DNA of 64,000 bases from Anaspis maculata (taxonomy: Eukaryota; Arthropoda; Insecta; Coleoptera; Scraptiidae). The translations under genes and the position numbers were made by a program. The stretch lies in contig OX421967.1 in the NCBI GenBank assembly GCA_949128115.1, positions 23,700,635-23,764,634 on the forward strand. Direction: 5' to 3'. The notes beneath the pieces are model-generated. The model was not told the origin of the DNA, made no database searches, and worked only from the letters and a program-made list of their open reading frames with translations. Positions 45,253-56,469 of this stretch are shown piece by piece (position 1 is the stretch's first letter; every line of letters begins with the position of its first letter).

Positions 45253-47403
45253 TAGTCCGGCTGTTAAGGTATAATACCCTTCACTTTTATAACAAGCAAT
45301 GCCACTTGGCATACCTGTTGCCGAGACCATGTTTGACCGTTTAAGATCAAGAGCCAAAGTCTCAAGCAATGCAGGCGTCGTATACAGGGTGTCATATAGA
45401 AAAAAAGTAAAAAATTCGTATATCATCAACGAAACCAGATGGATTCACGTGAATAGGCACATATATTCACAATATATTACCCATCAAGGAAGAGTCAACG
45501 GTTTTGGAAAGTCTTGAGCGGTTCCTGAAATATTCAGGAAAAACTGAATTTTTTTCTAAATATTTTATCTCTCGGTAAATCAGTGAATATTTAAGATATC
45601 GAAGTGCAACTTGGTAGTTCTATGGCCAGTATGGTCATGAATCGAAAACGATCAGAAGCCAAATGCAAGGCCTGCCATTTCCAGAAATAAGTCAGTGAAC
45701 TTTTTTTTCTTCGCGACCGCTATCTTGAATATCCGTTCCACTCAACAGTTGGAAAAATGACAACCGAATGTGAGATAGTTGACATCCAATCACCATATTA
45801 TGAAAAAGATAGCCTTGAAGCAAGGTAAGGACCTCTTCATCGAGAAAACAGTGTTACCCAAGGTTTTTATGGTAATACGCATTTGCAGCGCCTGTGATGG
45901 CTAATCAGAGATTTGAAAGAGCAGAGTGAGCTCTTTGTCACAATCCTACATTCATTATGAGCTGAATCATCAAAATTCATGATGATCGGTCGAAAGGTAA
46001 ATCTTTGGTGGCTTGATGAACCAAATATGTGGCGCTTTTTGGTGAAAAATGCAAAAAAAAATCGAGCAATCATCATCATGTTATCCCTCACTAAGAAAAG
46101 GCTATTGCAAAAACTGAAACTAATCAATGCTGAAATGTTTTGGGAGAGTCAACCCCATAATCTTGAGTCATAAAATGTGGAACACATGCGTCCCTTTGTT
46201 AGAGAGAAGACATGAGAGACTTGCATGCAGAAAGTTTTTTCCAAGTTCTGAGCCACGTATTATTTTCAGAAAGCTACCAAAATTTTGTCTCTGGATCGAT
46301 GATGATGAATTTTGGTAATAAATCTCAAAATGGATGTAATATTGTTAGTTATCAACTTTTGGTGGGTTTCTGAATGAAATATGTGAATAAGAATTTTGAT
46401 TTTTTTTTCTGCATGCACACCTTCATTGTCTTCTCTCTGGTAACCGGATGCATGTGTCCAACATTTATTGCCTCAAGAATATAGGCTCCAATCTCACAAA
46501 ACATTCCAGCGTTGATTTGTTTTAGTTTTTACAACAGCCTTCTCTTCGTGACATGATAACATGGTAACATGATAATGATAGCCCGATTTTTTTTGCATTT
46601 CTCACCAAAAAGCGCCACCTATTTTGTTCAGCAAGCCATCAAGAGTTTACCTTTGGACCGATCATCATGAATTTTGGTAATTCAGCTCAAAATGAATGTA
46701 GGATTGTGACAAAGAGCTCACTCTGCTCTTTCAAATCTCTCATTAGCCATCACAGGCGCTGCAAATGCGTATTACTATGAAAACCTTGGGTGACAATGTT
46801 TTCTCGATGAAGACACCCTCACCTTGCTTCAAGGCCATCTTTTTCATAATAGGGTGACTGGATGCCAACATTCTCACATTCGACTGTCACTTTTCCAACT
46901 GTTGAGTGAAACGGAGATTCAAGATGGCGGTCACGAAGAAAAAAAAGTTGACTGTCTTACTTCTGGAAATAGCAGGTCCTGCATTTGGCTCCTGATCGTT
47001 TTTTATTCATGACAATACTCGCCGTAAACTCACCAAATTGCACTACGATACCTTGAAAATTCACTGATTTACCAAGAAATGAAATATTTGAAAGAAAATT
47101 CAGTTTTCCGGAATATTTCAGGAACCGCTCAAGATTTTCCAAAACTGTTGACTGTTCCTTGATGGGTAATATATTGTGGATATATGTGCCTACTCACGTG
47201 AATCCATCTGGTTCGGTTGATGATATACGAATTTTTCACTTTTTTTCTATACGACACCCTGTATACGGCGCCTGCAACACTTACGACTTTGGCTCCTGAT
47301 CTCAATCGGTCAAGCATGGCCTTGGCAACAGGTATGCCAAGTGGCATTGCTTGTTATAAAAGTGAAGGGTGCCCCCTAAATTTTGAACTTAACGTCCGGA
47401 CTA
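45253..47403. mobile_element. palindromic element X, ends TAGTCCGG, split at its centre by Y
   Basis: 45253-45380 and 47266-47403 are inverted copies of each other over their whole length (TAGTCCGG, GTTAAG, CACTTTTATAACAAGCAATG, CCACTTGGCATACCTGTTGC, GCAGGCG). Without Y, X would be a palindrome of about 270 bp centred on a TATA. GTA flanks both sides (45250-45252, 47404-47406). X lies in the left arm of foldback copy 4. Confidence 0.85.
45385..47261. mobile_element. 1.88-kb palindromic element Y, CAGGGTGTC ends
   Basis: It begins CAGGGTGTCATATAG and ends CTATACGACACCCTG, with TATA on both sides (45381-45384, 47262-47265). The arms are inverted copies over about 800 bp each (for example GGATTCACGTGAATAGGCAC, CAGAAGCCAAATGCAAGGCC, GCGCCTGTGATGGCTAATCA). 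The centre of about 200 bp lies near 46320. It is inserted at the central TATA of X. No transposase; open frames mirror each other between arms. Confidence 0.85.
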
Positions 47404-47645
47404 GTAGATACTATTTTGGGTTAAAAAGTGTCGAATCATTGTTGAAGGAGGGTCGGAGGGGGGGGAGAGCGAAGCCCGGCTAGGTGGCTCTATTTGTTTT
47501 CCAGGCCATATGAAACCGATCACGACAAGTTTGGTACCTTTTCCGATTAAATTCAATCTCCTGAACTCGAATCCGATGTGTAAATTTGGAAAAAATAAGC
47601 TCGAACAAGTTAACTTGAAAAAAACTTGTTTTTTAATTGACGATT

Positions 47646-48055
47646 TCTATTGGCAGTTCAATCACGCCACACTGCTTTTGGTAACCTTCGTTAGTGCATA
47701 AAAGATTACAAAAAAACATTATTTTGAAAAATAATTATGAAAGGTCAACGGGAGAAAATTAGCTCCCAGTGTTTTGGTTACTCAAAGGTATTTCAAAACA
47801 AAGTTGAGGGAAAATAAGCAGTGATCCATTGATGAAACAAGGGTGCATGAGACAAGAAATTTATTATACAGGGTGGTGAGTCATAAATCATGAGAATCTA
47901 CTCTTCCTCAAAAGAACTAAGATGCATAAATTCGAGTAGTTTTTGAACCGATCTAGACCACAAGATGACTTGGTCAGTTATACAGCAACGAAGATTGCCA
48001 AAACAGCATTGCATTGCAGTTTAGCGTGATTTTTCATAGACACCGTGAGAAACTA
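47646..48055. other. no gene; lone TATACAGGGTGG terminus
   Basis: A CAGGGTG-type end at 47868 has no confident partner. Nothing else was seen. Confidence 0.4.
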
Positions 48056-49588
48056 TAGTCCGGTGGATAAGCGCCTAAACTACGCATTTTGTGATAAAGC
48101 AAAGGGCTTCTGGATTTACATTCTCGAGACTGAACTTGACAATTCCAGAAATGGCGCCAACCTCGGCGCCAACGAGTTTGGTGTGGCAGGTGACCTCAGG
48201 AGCCATCCAGAGCTGTAAAAGAACCAAAATCTTCCATGTTCCTCGAAGGCACCTAAATACATCATACTTCGATGGGCTGATACCCTATGGGGAGGAATTG
48301 ACAAAATATGTCGATGCTAGTCACGTAAGGGGGCTGAGGAGAAGACATTTTTGTCTTTGAAGGCGATTTACGGTTTTCATCAATCCTGAATGAATATGAA
48401 GAAGTTTGGTATCATTTTCGACTGAAATTGACGTTCTGAGTTCGAATAAAGTGTTCAAATTACGTTAGAAACATGTTTGAACAAGTTTGTCTGAAAAAAC
48501 ACGCTCTTTTGATATTCAACTTCAACCTCATGGTTTTCACTCCTCACGATAGGCATTCCATTTATTCTTGCATATTCAGTTACTTGCAGCTTTTCTTCGA
48601 CTTGAAAAGATGTATTAGATATGCTTCTCATCTTTACAAGCTCATAGAAGTGTCTGGTCGCGAGGGCGGTTTTGCGTCAACATGGCACCTGATAAGTGAC
48701 GCAAGCCCACTGGCGGCTCCACGGGGGGTACAACGGTACGGCCGTACCCCCTGTTGCAAATCAGGGGCGCCAGACGTCAAGCTTATAATTTTGAAAAACA
48801 ATCCACAAGTAGTACCGATGGATTACTCTTTGTAAAAAATAATTAACGTGATGAAAACTCGCCAATGAAATTGATAATGTCACCTGTGGAAATTCGTTTT
48901 GGACGTCGCGCGATAAAATCTTGGAACTATTCTCATAACATCTGTGGAGGTGGGAAGAACTTCTACTCACAACCACCATAATCATTGTTCATTACTGACT
49001 TTTGAAAATGTTGGAAAATAAACCACTACGAACCATCGGCCCGCGGCGCGCTCTGCAGCTACCTTGGCTCTTGTCTGTAATGAATCTCTTTCCGTCTCGG
49101 TATGTAATGTACTATTACTCACAACCATCATTGTAATTGATTCATTACATACTATGTAAGAGGGTGGGAAGTGACTCATTACCCACTCCGCGGGAAAAAG
49201 AAGAAATGGTAGCTTCAGAAGATACATTCCAGAATAATGTATCCAACCAAACAATGAGTGGGTAAATCCGTATTTCTTATGAGCCAAGTTTCAGAAAAAT
49301 TGATCCGCCGATCTGGAAGTTATGGTAAAAAAATATTTTCTAATCTGCTGAGGGCTAGAGCCCCAGGCTCCGCCAGAACCAAAAGTTGGTCTACTATGAC
49401 CGAAGACTGACTAAATACCCTGTTGGTTATTACAGAAGAGGCAGATAGGTGTAAATTTAGTTTTGTGGAACAAATGAAGAGTTCAATTTATACTATTAAA
49501 ACCAAGTTGTTGTCATGATCGTTTTTCTTTGGAAACCGTTTATGAATCAACTAGATATAGAGAGTTCGACTGAAGTCATAGAGAGAAG

Positions 49589-50864
49589 CAGGGGCGTACC
49601 CACGGGGGAGGGATGGAGGGGATAAATCCCCTCCTAAGAGGCTTTGACTAATATCCCCTGGCGAATTCGATTACATGTAAGGTCAGTCATTTAATTGATT
49701 GCTTGATACTTACTTGACAGGTATCATGCATTCTGTTTCAAAAACAGAATTTAGGTTATGTTTTTCGAATAGTCTTGCATTTTTGAGTCTTGACTGAACG
49801 TCGAAGGGAAGAGAACGAAATGGAATAGAAAGGCTCTCCTTTTTTCCGCTTATTATTGTCAATATTATTATCACTATTATGCCCAAAAATTTTCACCTGC
49901 GGCGCTAGTTGTTAGTGGCTTCGGTCGCTCAGTAGGTACAGAGTCGATCTTTTGAATATATACACAAAACTTCTCCGATCCCCCTCTTGTCCATAAATCT
50001 GGGTAGGGCATCCAATCCCGAGACCTAAACGAAATCCCGGGATTTCGGGATTGAAAATTTCAAATCCCGGGATCCCGGGATTTTCGGGATTCCTCAAATG
50101 ATGCAGCTTTTTACCTGAGTTGAGTGGGAAACAGAGTCAGAGCAAGAAACACTGATCATTCAAGTGAGAACATCATCATTTGACACCAATATTAGTATTT
50201 TATTGTATTTATTTTGCATAAATAGAACATCACGGTTGCATTGCAGTTATGCGTGCTTTCTTCGAGGAATCAAAAATCACTTGCTGAGACAAAAGAAATT
50301 GTTTTTTAATTTAATTCATCATAGTTTTATTTTATTTCATGTGTTTGGACATGTTCTTGAGTTTTCAAGGGCTGCTATTTCCATTCCTATGTAACTTTGC
50401 CTGGAATTTGAATACCATGGTGTTTGGTGGTATGAAGGTATGGTAACCGGAAGAGGTATCTGGTGTGGGAATACAGGCTCTAAGTATAATGTACCATGTA
50501 CATACCTCACCTATCAATTCTAATATTAGTATTATTATCAAGTACCAATACTATTAATTACCACCAATTATTGAACAGCAAATGATAATTGGGTACTAGC
50601 TTTATTCCATCAGGAAAATAAATATGAAATTAATTATTACTAATAAATAATGTTTCCAAATTCAGTGTGCTTACTTGAATAATCTGTGTTTCTTGCATTA
50701 ACGCCATTAACTTTATTTTTCATTCAAGTGAGGTGAAAAGATGCATCATTTGAAAAATCCCGAAAATCCCGGGATCTCGGTAGAAAAATCCCGGGATTTT
50801 CGGGATTGGAAATCTAACGGGATCCCGGGATTGGATGCCCTAAATCTGGGTACCTACGCCACTG
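49589..50864. mobile_element. hAT element B, nested in A
   Basis: The left end CAGGGGCGTACCCACGG and right end GTACCTACGCCACTG resemble the 172-bp hAT at 40687. GAGAGAAG flanks both sides (49581-49588 and 50865-50872), again an exact 8-bp duplication. Removing element C leaves about 430 bp, so B is a MITE. Confidence 0.9.
50004..50842. mobile_element. hAT element C, nested in B, CCCGGG-rich ends
   Basis: The ends TAGGGCATCCAATCCCG and CGGGATTGGATGCCCTA are 17-bp perfect inverted repeats. AATCTGGG flanks both sides (49996-50003 and 50843-50850). Inside each end lie several AATCCCGGGAT/TTTCGGGATT motifs, likely transposase-binding repeats. The inner ~600 bp is AT-rich without a transposase. 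It sits 22 bp from the right end of B. Confidence 0.95.
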
Positions 50865-51774
50865 GAGAGAAGCATGAGGCTTGTTTTGATTGTAGCCCTC
50901 ACCTCAAGGGCGCCTGGTCGGTGAACCGTACCCCCTGTTCGAAAATGCTGGAGCCGCCAGTGCGCAAGCCTCAATTAAAAAACGTGTTGCGTCATAAATA
51001 GAGGCTCTATTGTACGGTTTTCAACTTTGTCTTGCAGAGGAAGAATTGTTCCCCCTTGCAAAAGCAACGAACATGATATCGGAGCTGTATTGCATGCACA
51101 ATATGACTTTTTGTGTGAGGGTGCGTCAATTAGAGTGTTCAAAGTTGACATAAAATAACTTTCGGAACAAATCTTTCTAATCATCTTGTAAAAAGAAAAG
51201 ACATATCCAGTGTATGTTTTTCATCATTAAGGGACCTGAGACTGATACAATATATAACAATGTCGATTACAGATGTCTTCGAAAATGATTAAACCTGTAG
51301 TAAAAACTTTGATATTTTGCCTGATTTTTTCCGATTCAAGGATACATCGATACTGTATTTTGGGTTACGGCAACAAATTTTTTCATGTGCAAACCTTATA
51401 CCAATAGGCATGATTTGACCCGCAACACTTGAAATTTCGTCAATAAGGAGGCGAATCATTGCCCTTCAAACTTTGAAGATGCAAGAACTTTCACAAAACC
51501 ACCATTGAGTATCGTCATGTGTCATAAAGGAAGCTTATGAGTCTATTGGAAATGTTGGTAGCAATCGTCGCCGTGTTCGTTCCATTGTTCAATTCTCCAA
51601 ACTTGAAAAAAAACATTCTTTTGTTGAGGTTAAAAAACCTGTTTTTTCTTTTTGACAAGGAAACGATAAATTCATGAAGTTCTGTTGAGTAACCAACCAA
51701 ACCACATTCCATAATTTCCGTGAGTCTCATTCCCTGGTAGAAAAGTGCCCATGGGCACATTTTGAAACACATAT

Positions 51775-52035
51775 GTGCACCATGGCATTGTTTGCCATGG
51801 GGATGTGCTCAATGTACTCATGTGCACCATGAGGATGTGCTCAACGTTCCCATGTGCATAATTCTAGATGTGCTCAACGTTCCCATGTGCATCATGAGGA
51901 TGTGCTCAAAATACAGGGGGATCTGCCCAACGTGATCATGGGCACCAACCATAGTCACATCCCCATGAATACATATTGAGCACATCCCCATGGTGCACAT
52001 GGATACGTTGAGCACATCCTCATAGTGCACATGAG
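51775..52035. repeat. minisatellite of ATGTGC(T/A)CAACG units with inverted halves
   Basis: Repeated GATGTGCTCAACGTTCCC and CATGTGCACCATGAG blocks run to about 51950. After this the same blocks continue in reverse complement (TGAGCACATCCCCATGGTGC). It lies within the right half of element T. The apparent 121-codon minus-strand frame follows from the repeat. Confidence 0.8.
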
Positions 52036-52555
52036 TTATCATCCCATCCACATCAAATAGCACCCCCAAGGTATTAAGTTTATGCTCGAGTTTATGTAAT
52101 AGCTTACCTGGAGGCTGTGAACAATCTGTGAAACCCTGTAACCTACAGGCTGTGATTAATCCGTAACACCCTGTACATGACAAGAGGCAGAAAATTATAG
52201 ATAGGTAACTAATATTCTGGAATCTTCATAAAAATTGACAATAGAAAAAAATCGAGATAATTGCAAAAAAAAAGGGCCCCAAAAAAGGGTTGTCATGTCG
52301 CGGAACACCCTGTATATTATGGAATCAATGATTCTAATGAACAAAAAGTACAACAACAGAAATCGAAATTAAAGTCTCGCGAAATGTGTAAAATGCTCAC
52401 TGCTCTATCAAACTAAAAGAAAAATAAATTCTTCCTCAAGAACAGGCCCTTTGGCATGCTTGATTTCTATACTAACTCCACAAGCAACACAAACAGGACT
52501 GCTTCCAACAAGAAAAGGCTGCAACACGATACAAATTAATAATTTGTGATCGATC
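52036..52555. other. interior of element T, no gene
   Basis: Two CCCTGTA-containing phrases (52133 and 52168) form a short diverged duplication, and a CACCCTGTATATT terminus lies at 52305. No coding frame of note. Confidence 0.4.
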
Positions 52556-53099
52556 TTCGAACTTTCAAATAACGGCAACAAAATTTTTGTTCTTCCATAC
52601 TTACGGATGGCTCCTGAGGTCGCCTGCCACACTTAACTCGTTGGCGCCAATTCTGGAATTGTCAAGTTGAATCTCAAGAACGTAAATCCAGAAGCCCTTT
52701 GCTTTATCACAAAATGCATAGTTTAGGCATTTTTTGGCGCTAATCCACCGGACTATTAAATATCGCCCCTACGTACTCACACCCGACGCTCGCAGGTCAA
52801 TTTCCCTGGAATTACGGCAGATATACGTAAAAGTGATACGCATCTTTTTTGTGGACAATTTGATGGCCTTTTATTTGAACCAAACCGATTTCCGATGGGA
52901 TCGCTATTTATCGAGATAATTGAAAAAAATACCCAATTACACCAATAATCCAAGATGGCGGCGACTCTTCACCTCCTATGGATGAGTACTTTTCACACAA
53001 TAATCAACAAGCTTTCGAAATCATCCCTACCAATTGTCAAAAGTACACGATTCATTCAGTGTGACTTTAAATAATGTGAAATACGTAATCATCTGTATA

Positions 53100-54010
53100 C
53101 CGTCCGTTTTTTTTTCTAGGCCCCAGCGCGTAGCACCTTTATTATGGGTTCCACACCCAACATATTATATATCTTTAAAATCAGAAGAACAAGATCTTTC
53201 GATTGATGGTATGTCAAATTATTTTTGACAGATGTCATTTTTTGACAATTGACAGAATAGTACTTGTGATACATCATTTTGAAGCCCATTCAATTCTGAG
53301 GAGAACTGTGTCTTCATTTTTAGAATAGAATGTCTTTCACAACTTCTGGAGGTCTTCAAATAGGAAAAATTGTTGAAATTCAGAAATACTCAATAAGTAC
53401 GTAAGTAGGCAAAACAGGTATTTTTGATAATAACTAATGATAATAATCAATAAATAATCACAATGAAACGGAAAATATCCTGAAGAAGTTATTTGAAATG
53501 ACCGTTTCCTTGTTCCTTGAATGAGAGATTCAACGACCGGTGAATTGGAACTGCCAGCCCAACGCGATAGTATCCGAGGTGGCCAGGTATGACCTCCTCG
53601 ATTTTTTCATGATCCTATTTGAAAGATAAGGTGTTTATTGAATCTCCCGCTGATTTGGACGATTCAAAATCAGAATATTATCATTAGTTGATATTAAAAA
53701 TACTTATTATTATTGAGTAGGTATTTCTGAATTTTAACAATTTTTCCTATTCAAAGACCTCCAGAAGCTGTAAAAGACATCCTATTCTAAAAATGAAAAC
53801 ACAGTTCTCCTAAGAATTTTATGGGCTTTGAAATGGTGTGTCACAAGTACTATTCCGTCAATTGTCAAAAAATGACATCTGTCAAAAATAATTTGACATA
53901 CCATCAATCGAAAGATTTTGTTCTTCTGATTTCAAAAATATATAATATGTTGGGTGTAAAACCCAGAATAAAGGCGCTATAAGGTGGGGCCTAGAAAAAA
54001 AAACGGACGG
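53100..54010. mobile_element. 911-bp long-TIR element, CCGTCCGTTTTTTTTTC ends
   Basis: The termini mirror each other nearly perfectly (CCGTCCG, poly-T, CTAGGCCC) and TATA flanks both sides (53096-53099, 54011-54014). Inverted similarity continues for about 350 bp per arm (GATGGTATGTCAAATTATTT, GACAATTGACAGAATAGTAC, CTTCTGGAGGTCTT), leaving a unique centre of about 210 bp. Non-autonomous. Confidence 0.85.
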
Positions 54011-54014
54011 TATA

Positions 54015-55519
54015 TAGATCACCAACTGGGAACTTTGACTTGTTTTTAACAAGACTCACGGAATTGATTGTGGACAGTCAAAGTATTACTGACAATATAC
54101 TGTTATACCCGTAATTTCGGATAAAACTCGGCTCGGCAGCTCGATGTTTTTATTTTCGGTTTGGCAGCTCGGGGAGGTTCTTTGAAATTTTTGGTGTTGA
54201 CGGAAAATACCTACTTACCAGAAACAAGAGGGCGCCATCCGCTCATGAACGGCACAATACTGAGAAACTATCGGGAAGGAACGGTACTCCACAAAAGTTA
54301 TTTTTGAGATACTTTGGCACTTCCTCCAATTTTAAAAGAAAAATGTAAATGACTGATTTGAAGACTAAATTTAGTAAATAGGAAAGCGTATTTAAAATGA
54401 AAATTAATAATTTGTATTGTAGTTAACTGCGGTACATGTGATTGAAAATGTGATGAATAAATCAAGCTTTGATATACAGGTGAGTTATAGAAAACAGACG
54501 ACTTTTACAGGCCTAACGCCTTTTCTCTTCTTCTTCTCGAGCTCCGAAAATCTGGAAACCGAGAAAACAGGGTACCCTAATACACTTAAAATTTGAAAAC
54601 GACGTGGCGTGGGGGTTAACCTAATTCTGCAGAATTTTGTATGTCCACGGACAATGTACGCGAACGATTCACACGAATAATAATAAAAGGGCACCTTAAC
54701 TTCTAGATTTCCTACTCTCGGTGTTAGGCTCGTAGTTCTTGGAGATAGAAGAGAAGAACGTCACGGCGGCGGCCGGAAGATAATGATAAAGCTGACTGTT
54801 GTGTTGCAGATCACAAGATAGGTAGCGGCGATATGAATGAGGACCTCTCAGCTTCAGTACGGCATACAACTGCTTCAGTATGGCATACAACTGCTTCAGT
54901 ACGGCATACAACTGCTTCAGTACGGCAGATAATTTCGTATAGGTGGCTTGACATTAATTCGAAACGCTGAGGTAATATTTGATCGATTTTCGTGGATCTT
55001 AATTCATAGTAGGTATATCGTGTGGGTAGTCCGTCGGTGGTGGATCTATATTATTGAATTTAAAAGGAAAAGTAAGCAAATGAAAAACTGAAGCCCGACG
55101 TCGCCGGTTTTCATTGTACTCACCAGCATCCGCACGAGATATCTTCAAATATCACAATATTTTCTCGGATCTTCCTTCATAGACAAATCTTTTTATACTT
55201 TCAGATCAATATTGGAGTTTAAGAAAATCGCGGAGCTGATCCGACTACGTTTAAAAGATGTTCATTCTACTACATGAAGTTCGAAAAAGCCAGTGCTCGA
55301 AAACAAGATAAGGGTTTTTGCCGTGTGACAACAATTCGAGTGTGGAAGGAGGAAGCAAGCGCCGTTCCTATATTATAATATTTACGATGGCAACAAACTA
55401 TTGAATTAAATCATAATTTCTATAACTCAAGTCTCATGAAAATAAATATGAAGTTTTAAATAAGGAAAATAAAATAAACAAACAACAACTGCCGTAACCA
55501 ATGAGCTAATGAATTTTCT
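54015..55519. other. no gene; 21-bp minisatellite
   Basis: Apart from the short tandem repeat at 54852-54928, nothing was recognised. Minus-strand open stretches at 54485-54911 lack domains. Confidence 0.4.
54852..54928. repeat. 21-bp tandem repeat, about 3.7 copies
   Basis: Units CTTCAGTACGGCATACAACTG start at 54852, 54873, 54894 and 54915. The unit is seven codons long, so the minus strand encodes a short repeat, but no surrounding gene is seen. Confidence 0.9.
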
Positions 55520-55845
55520 CAAAGGCTACACTGTTGTGTGGGGACTTCAACATCAACTACCTTGGTGAATCAATTGGGAAGAAATTGTTTGATGATCTTC
55601 TGAACTGTTTTCATCTTGAATGCACTATTGTTGAGCCTACCCGCATTGCGGGTATCCAGCGTGGATCATCAACAAAGATTGATTATATTGTAACTAACAG
55701 AGACAGTGGGTTCAACCGCATAACGTCGGTTGTCCAGGCGAACCTTGGAGATCATCTGGCGATGCTGCTCTCTTGTGATGTGACCCCTCCTGCCTCTGGG
55801 GCAACTACTGGGGACTCCGAGAGTCACCTCTTCTTGGGAGAATGA
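55520..55845 (+). pseudogene. non-LTR retrotransposon endonuclease fragment
   Basis: Open frame with CGDFNIN at the start, STKIDYIVTN near residues 44-53 and LGDHLAML near 71-78. These are the C-terminal motifs of the apurinic-like (exonuclease-endonuclease-phosphatase) endonuclease that nicks target DNA in jockey/CR1-group retrotransposons. The N-terminal catalytic half and the whole RT are absent: the frame opens at TTG and stops at about 55845. This is a short relic, unconnected to the RT copies. Confidence 0.8.
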
Positions 55846-56259
55846 TATTGCGAAAAAATTGTCTTCATATTTGGGCTTACGAAACGCGATTTAGTTGGGA
55901 ACGCAACAATTAAAACCGAGATTAAAACATATGAATTTATCGTTTCCTTGCACAGCAGAAAAAATAGAAACAGTTTTTTTCCACTACTACTCTTCTAACT
56001 ACTTATTTTTGACCGAACATTCACTTGAAATTTCATGAATTATTTTTCTCACTACTAGCTGTGAAGTAGGCCGTTATTGACCTGTTTAGAGGTCGTGAAG
56101 TGATTTTTTACAACCAGTAGGCTGACTCTCACATTATTAACCGCCTGTCACTATTATTAACCTCCTGTCACATTTTTAACCTCCTGTCAGTCCTGTCACA
56201 TTCCATATTCTTGAAAAATCTTTACAAATCAGGATTTAATGTTTGCTAGTAGAACAATG
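55846..56259. other. repeat-rich spacer
   Basis: Contains TTCTCACTACTAGCTGTGAAG (56045) related to the arms of the hairpin units that follow, and three CCTGTCA repeats near 56145-56200. No gene. Confidence 0.45.
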
Positions 56260-56424
56260 CTAGTAGTGAGAAAAATAGTATATAAACCACGGTTGTGAAC
56301 GCTGTTATAGCTTTGGCGCCTTATATCCCTCAGCTGCGCTTCGGGATTTAAACAGGCGCCGCAGCTATAACAGCGTCCTTCACAACCTTGGTATATAATA
56401 TACTATTTTTCACTACTAGCCGTG
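56260..56424. repeat. hairpin repeat 1 with conserved loop
   Basis: Arms AAATAGTATATAAACCACGG...AACGCTGTTATAGC and GCTATAACAGCG...CCTTGGTATATAATATAC pair around a loop containing ATATCCCTCAGCTGCGCTTC. The arms extend to GTAGTGAG/CACTAC. A second unit lies at 56470-56628. Confidence 0.8.
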
Positions 56425-56469
56425 AAGTACATCATTATTAACCTGTTCCTGAACTAAAAAGGCGTTTTT

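Larger units (their letters stand above)
44998..47645. mobile_element. foldback element, copy 4, left arm split by palindrome X
   Basis: It starts AGTACGGGAAAGAGAGTAAA, matching the left end of copy 3, and runs through GGCGTCCTAAAAATTTGG and TCGCACCTCGGGG to 45249. It resumes at 47404 with GTAGATACTATTTTGG, then GATCACGACAAGTTTGGTAC and AAGTTAACTTG. It ends about 47645, so the right arm is missing. The 2.15-kb insertion is 45253-47403. Confidence 0.8.
48708..50962. mobile_element. hAT element A (outermost of three)
   Basis: The left end CACTGGCGGCTCCACGGGG and right end GGAGCCGCCAGTG pair over 14 bp, with further subterminal similarity (GTACGG/CCGTACCCCCTGTT). CGCAAGCC is present on both sides (48700-48707 and 50963-50970), a perfect 8-bp hAT-type duplication. 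The body outside the nested elements is about 1 kb and has no transposase domain. Confidence 0.92.
48056..52755. mobile_element. TIR element T, ends TAGTCCGG, containing nested hATs
   Basis: 48056-48260 and 52560-52755 are inverted copies: TAGTCCGGTGGAT, GCGCCTAAACTA, TTTTGTGATAAAGCAAAGGG, TTGACAATTCCAGAA and CAGGAGCCATCC blocks. The terminal octamer is the same as in element X, so the two may share a transposase. The 2.26-kb hAT nest (48708-50962) accounts for half of the span. 48380-48530 is distantly similar to foldback arm sequence. No transposase frame was seen. The flanking trinucleotides (CTA/TTA) are not an exact duplication. Confidence 0.75.

Noticed and set aside
45979..47483. 60-88-codon frames on both strands
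   Set aside because: They are mirrored between the arms of palindromes X and Y and contain no domain.
51818..52183. 121-codon minus-strand frame
   Set aside because: It derives from the inverted minisatellite inside element T.
52756..53095. 61-codon frame at 52734-52919
   Set aside because: It straddles the end of element T and has no motif. The stretch is otherwise featureless.
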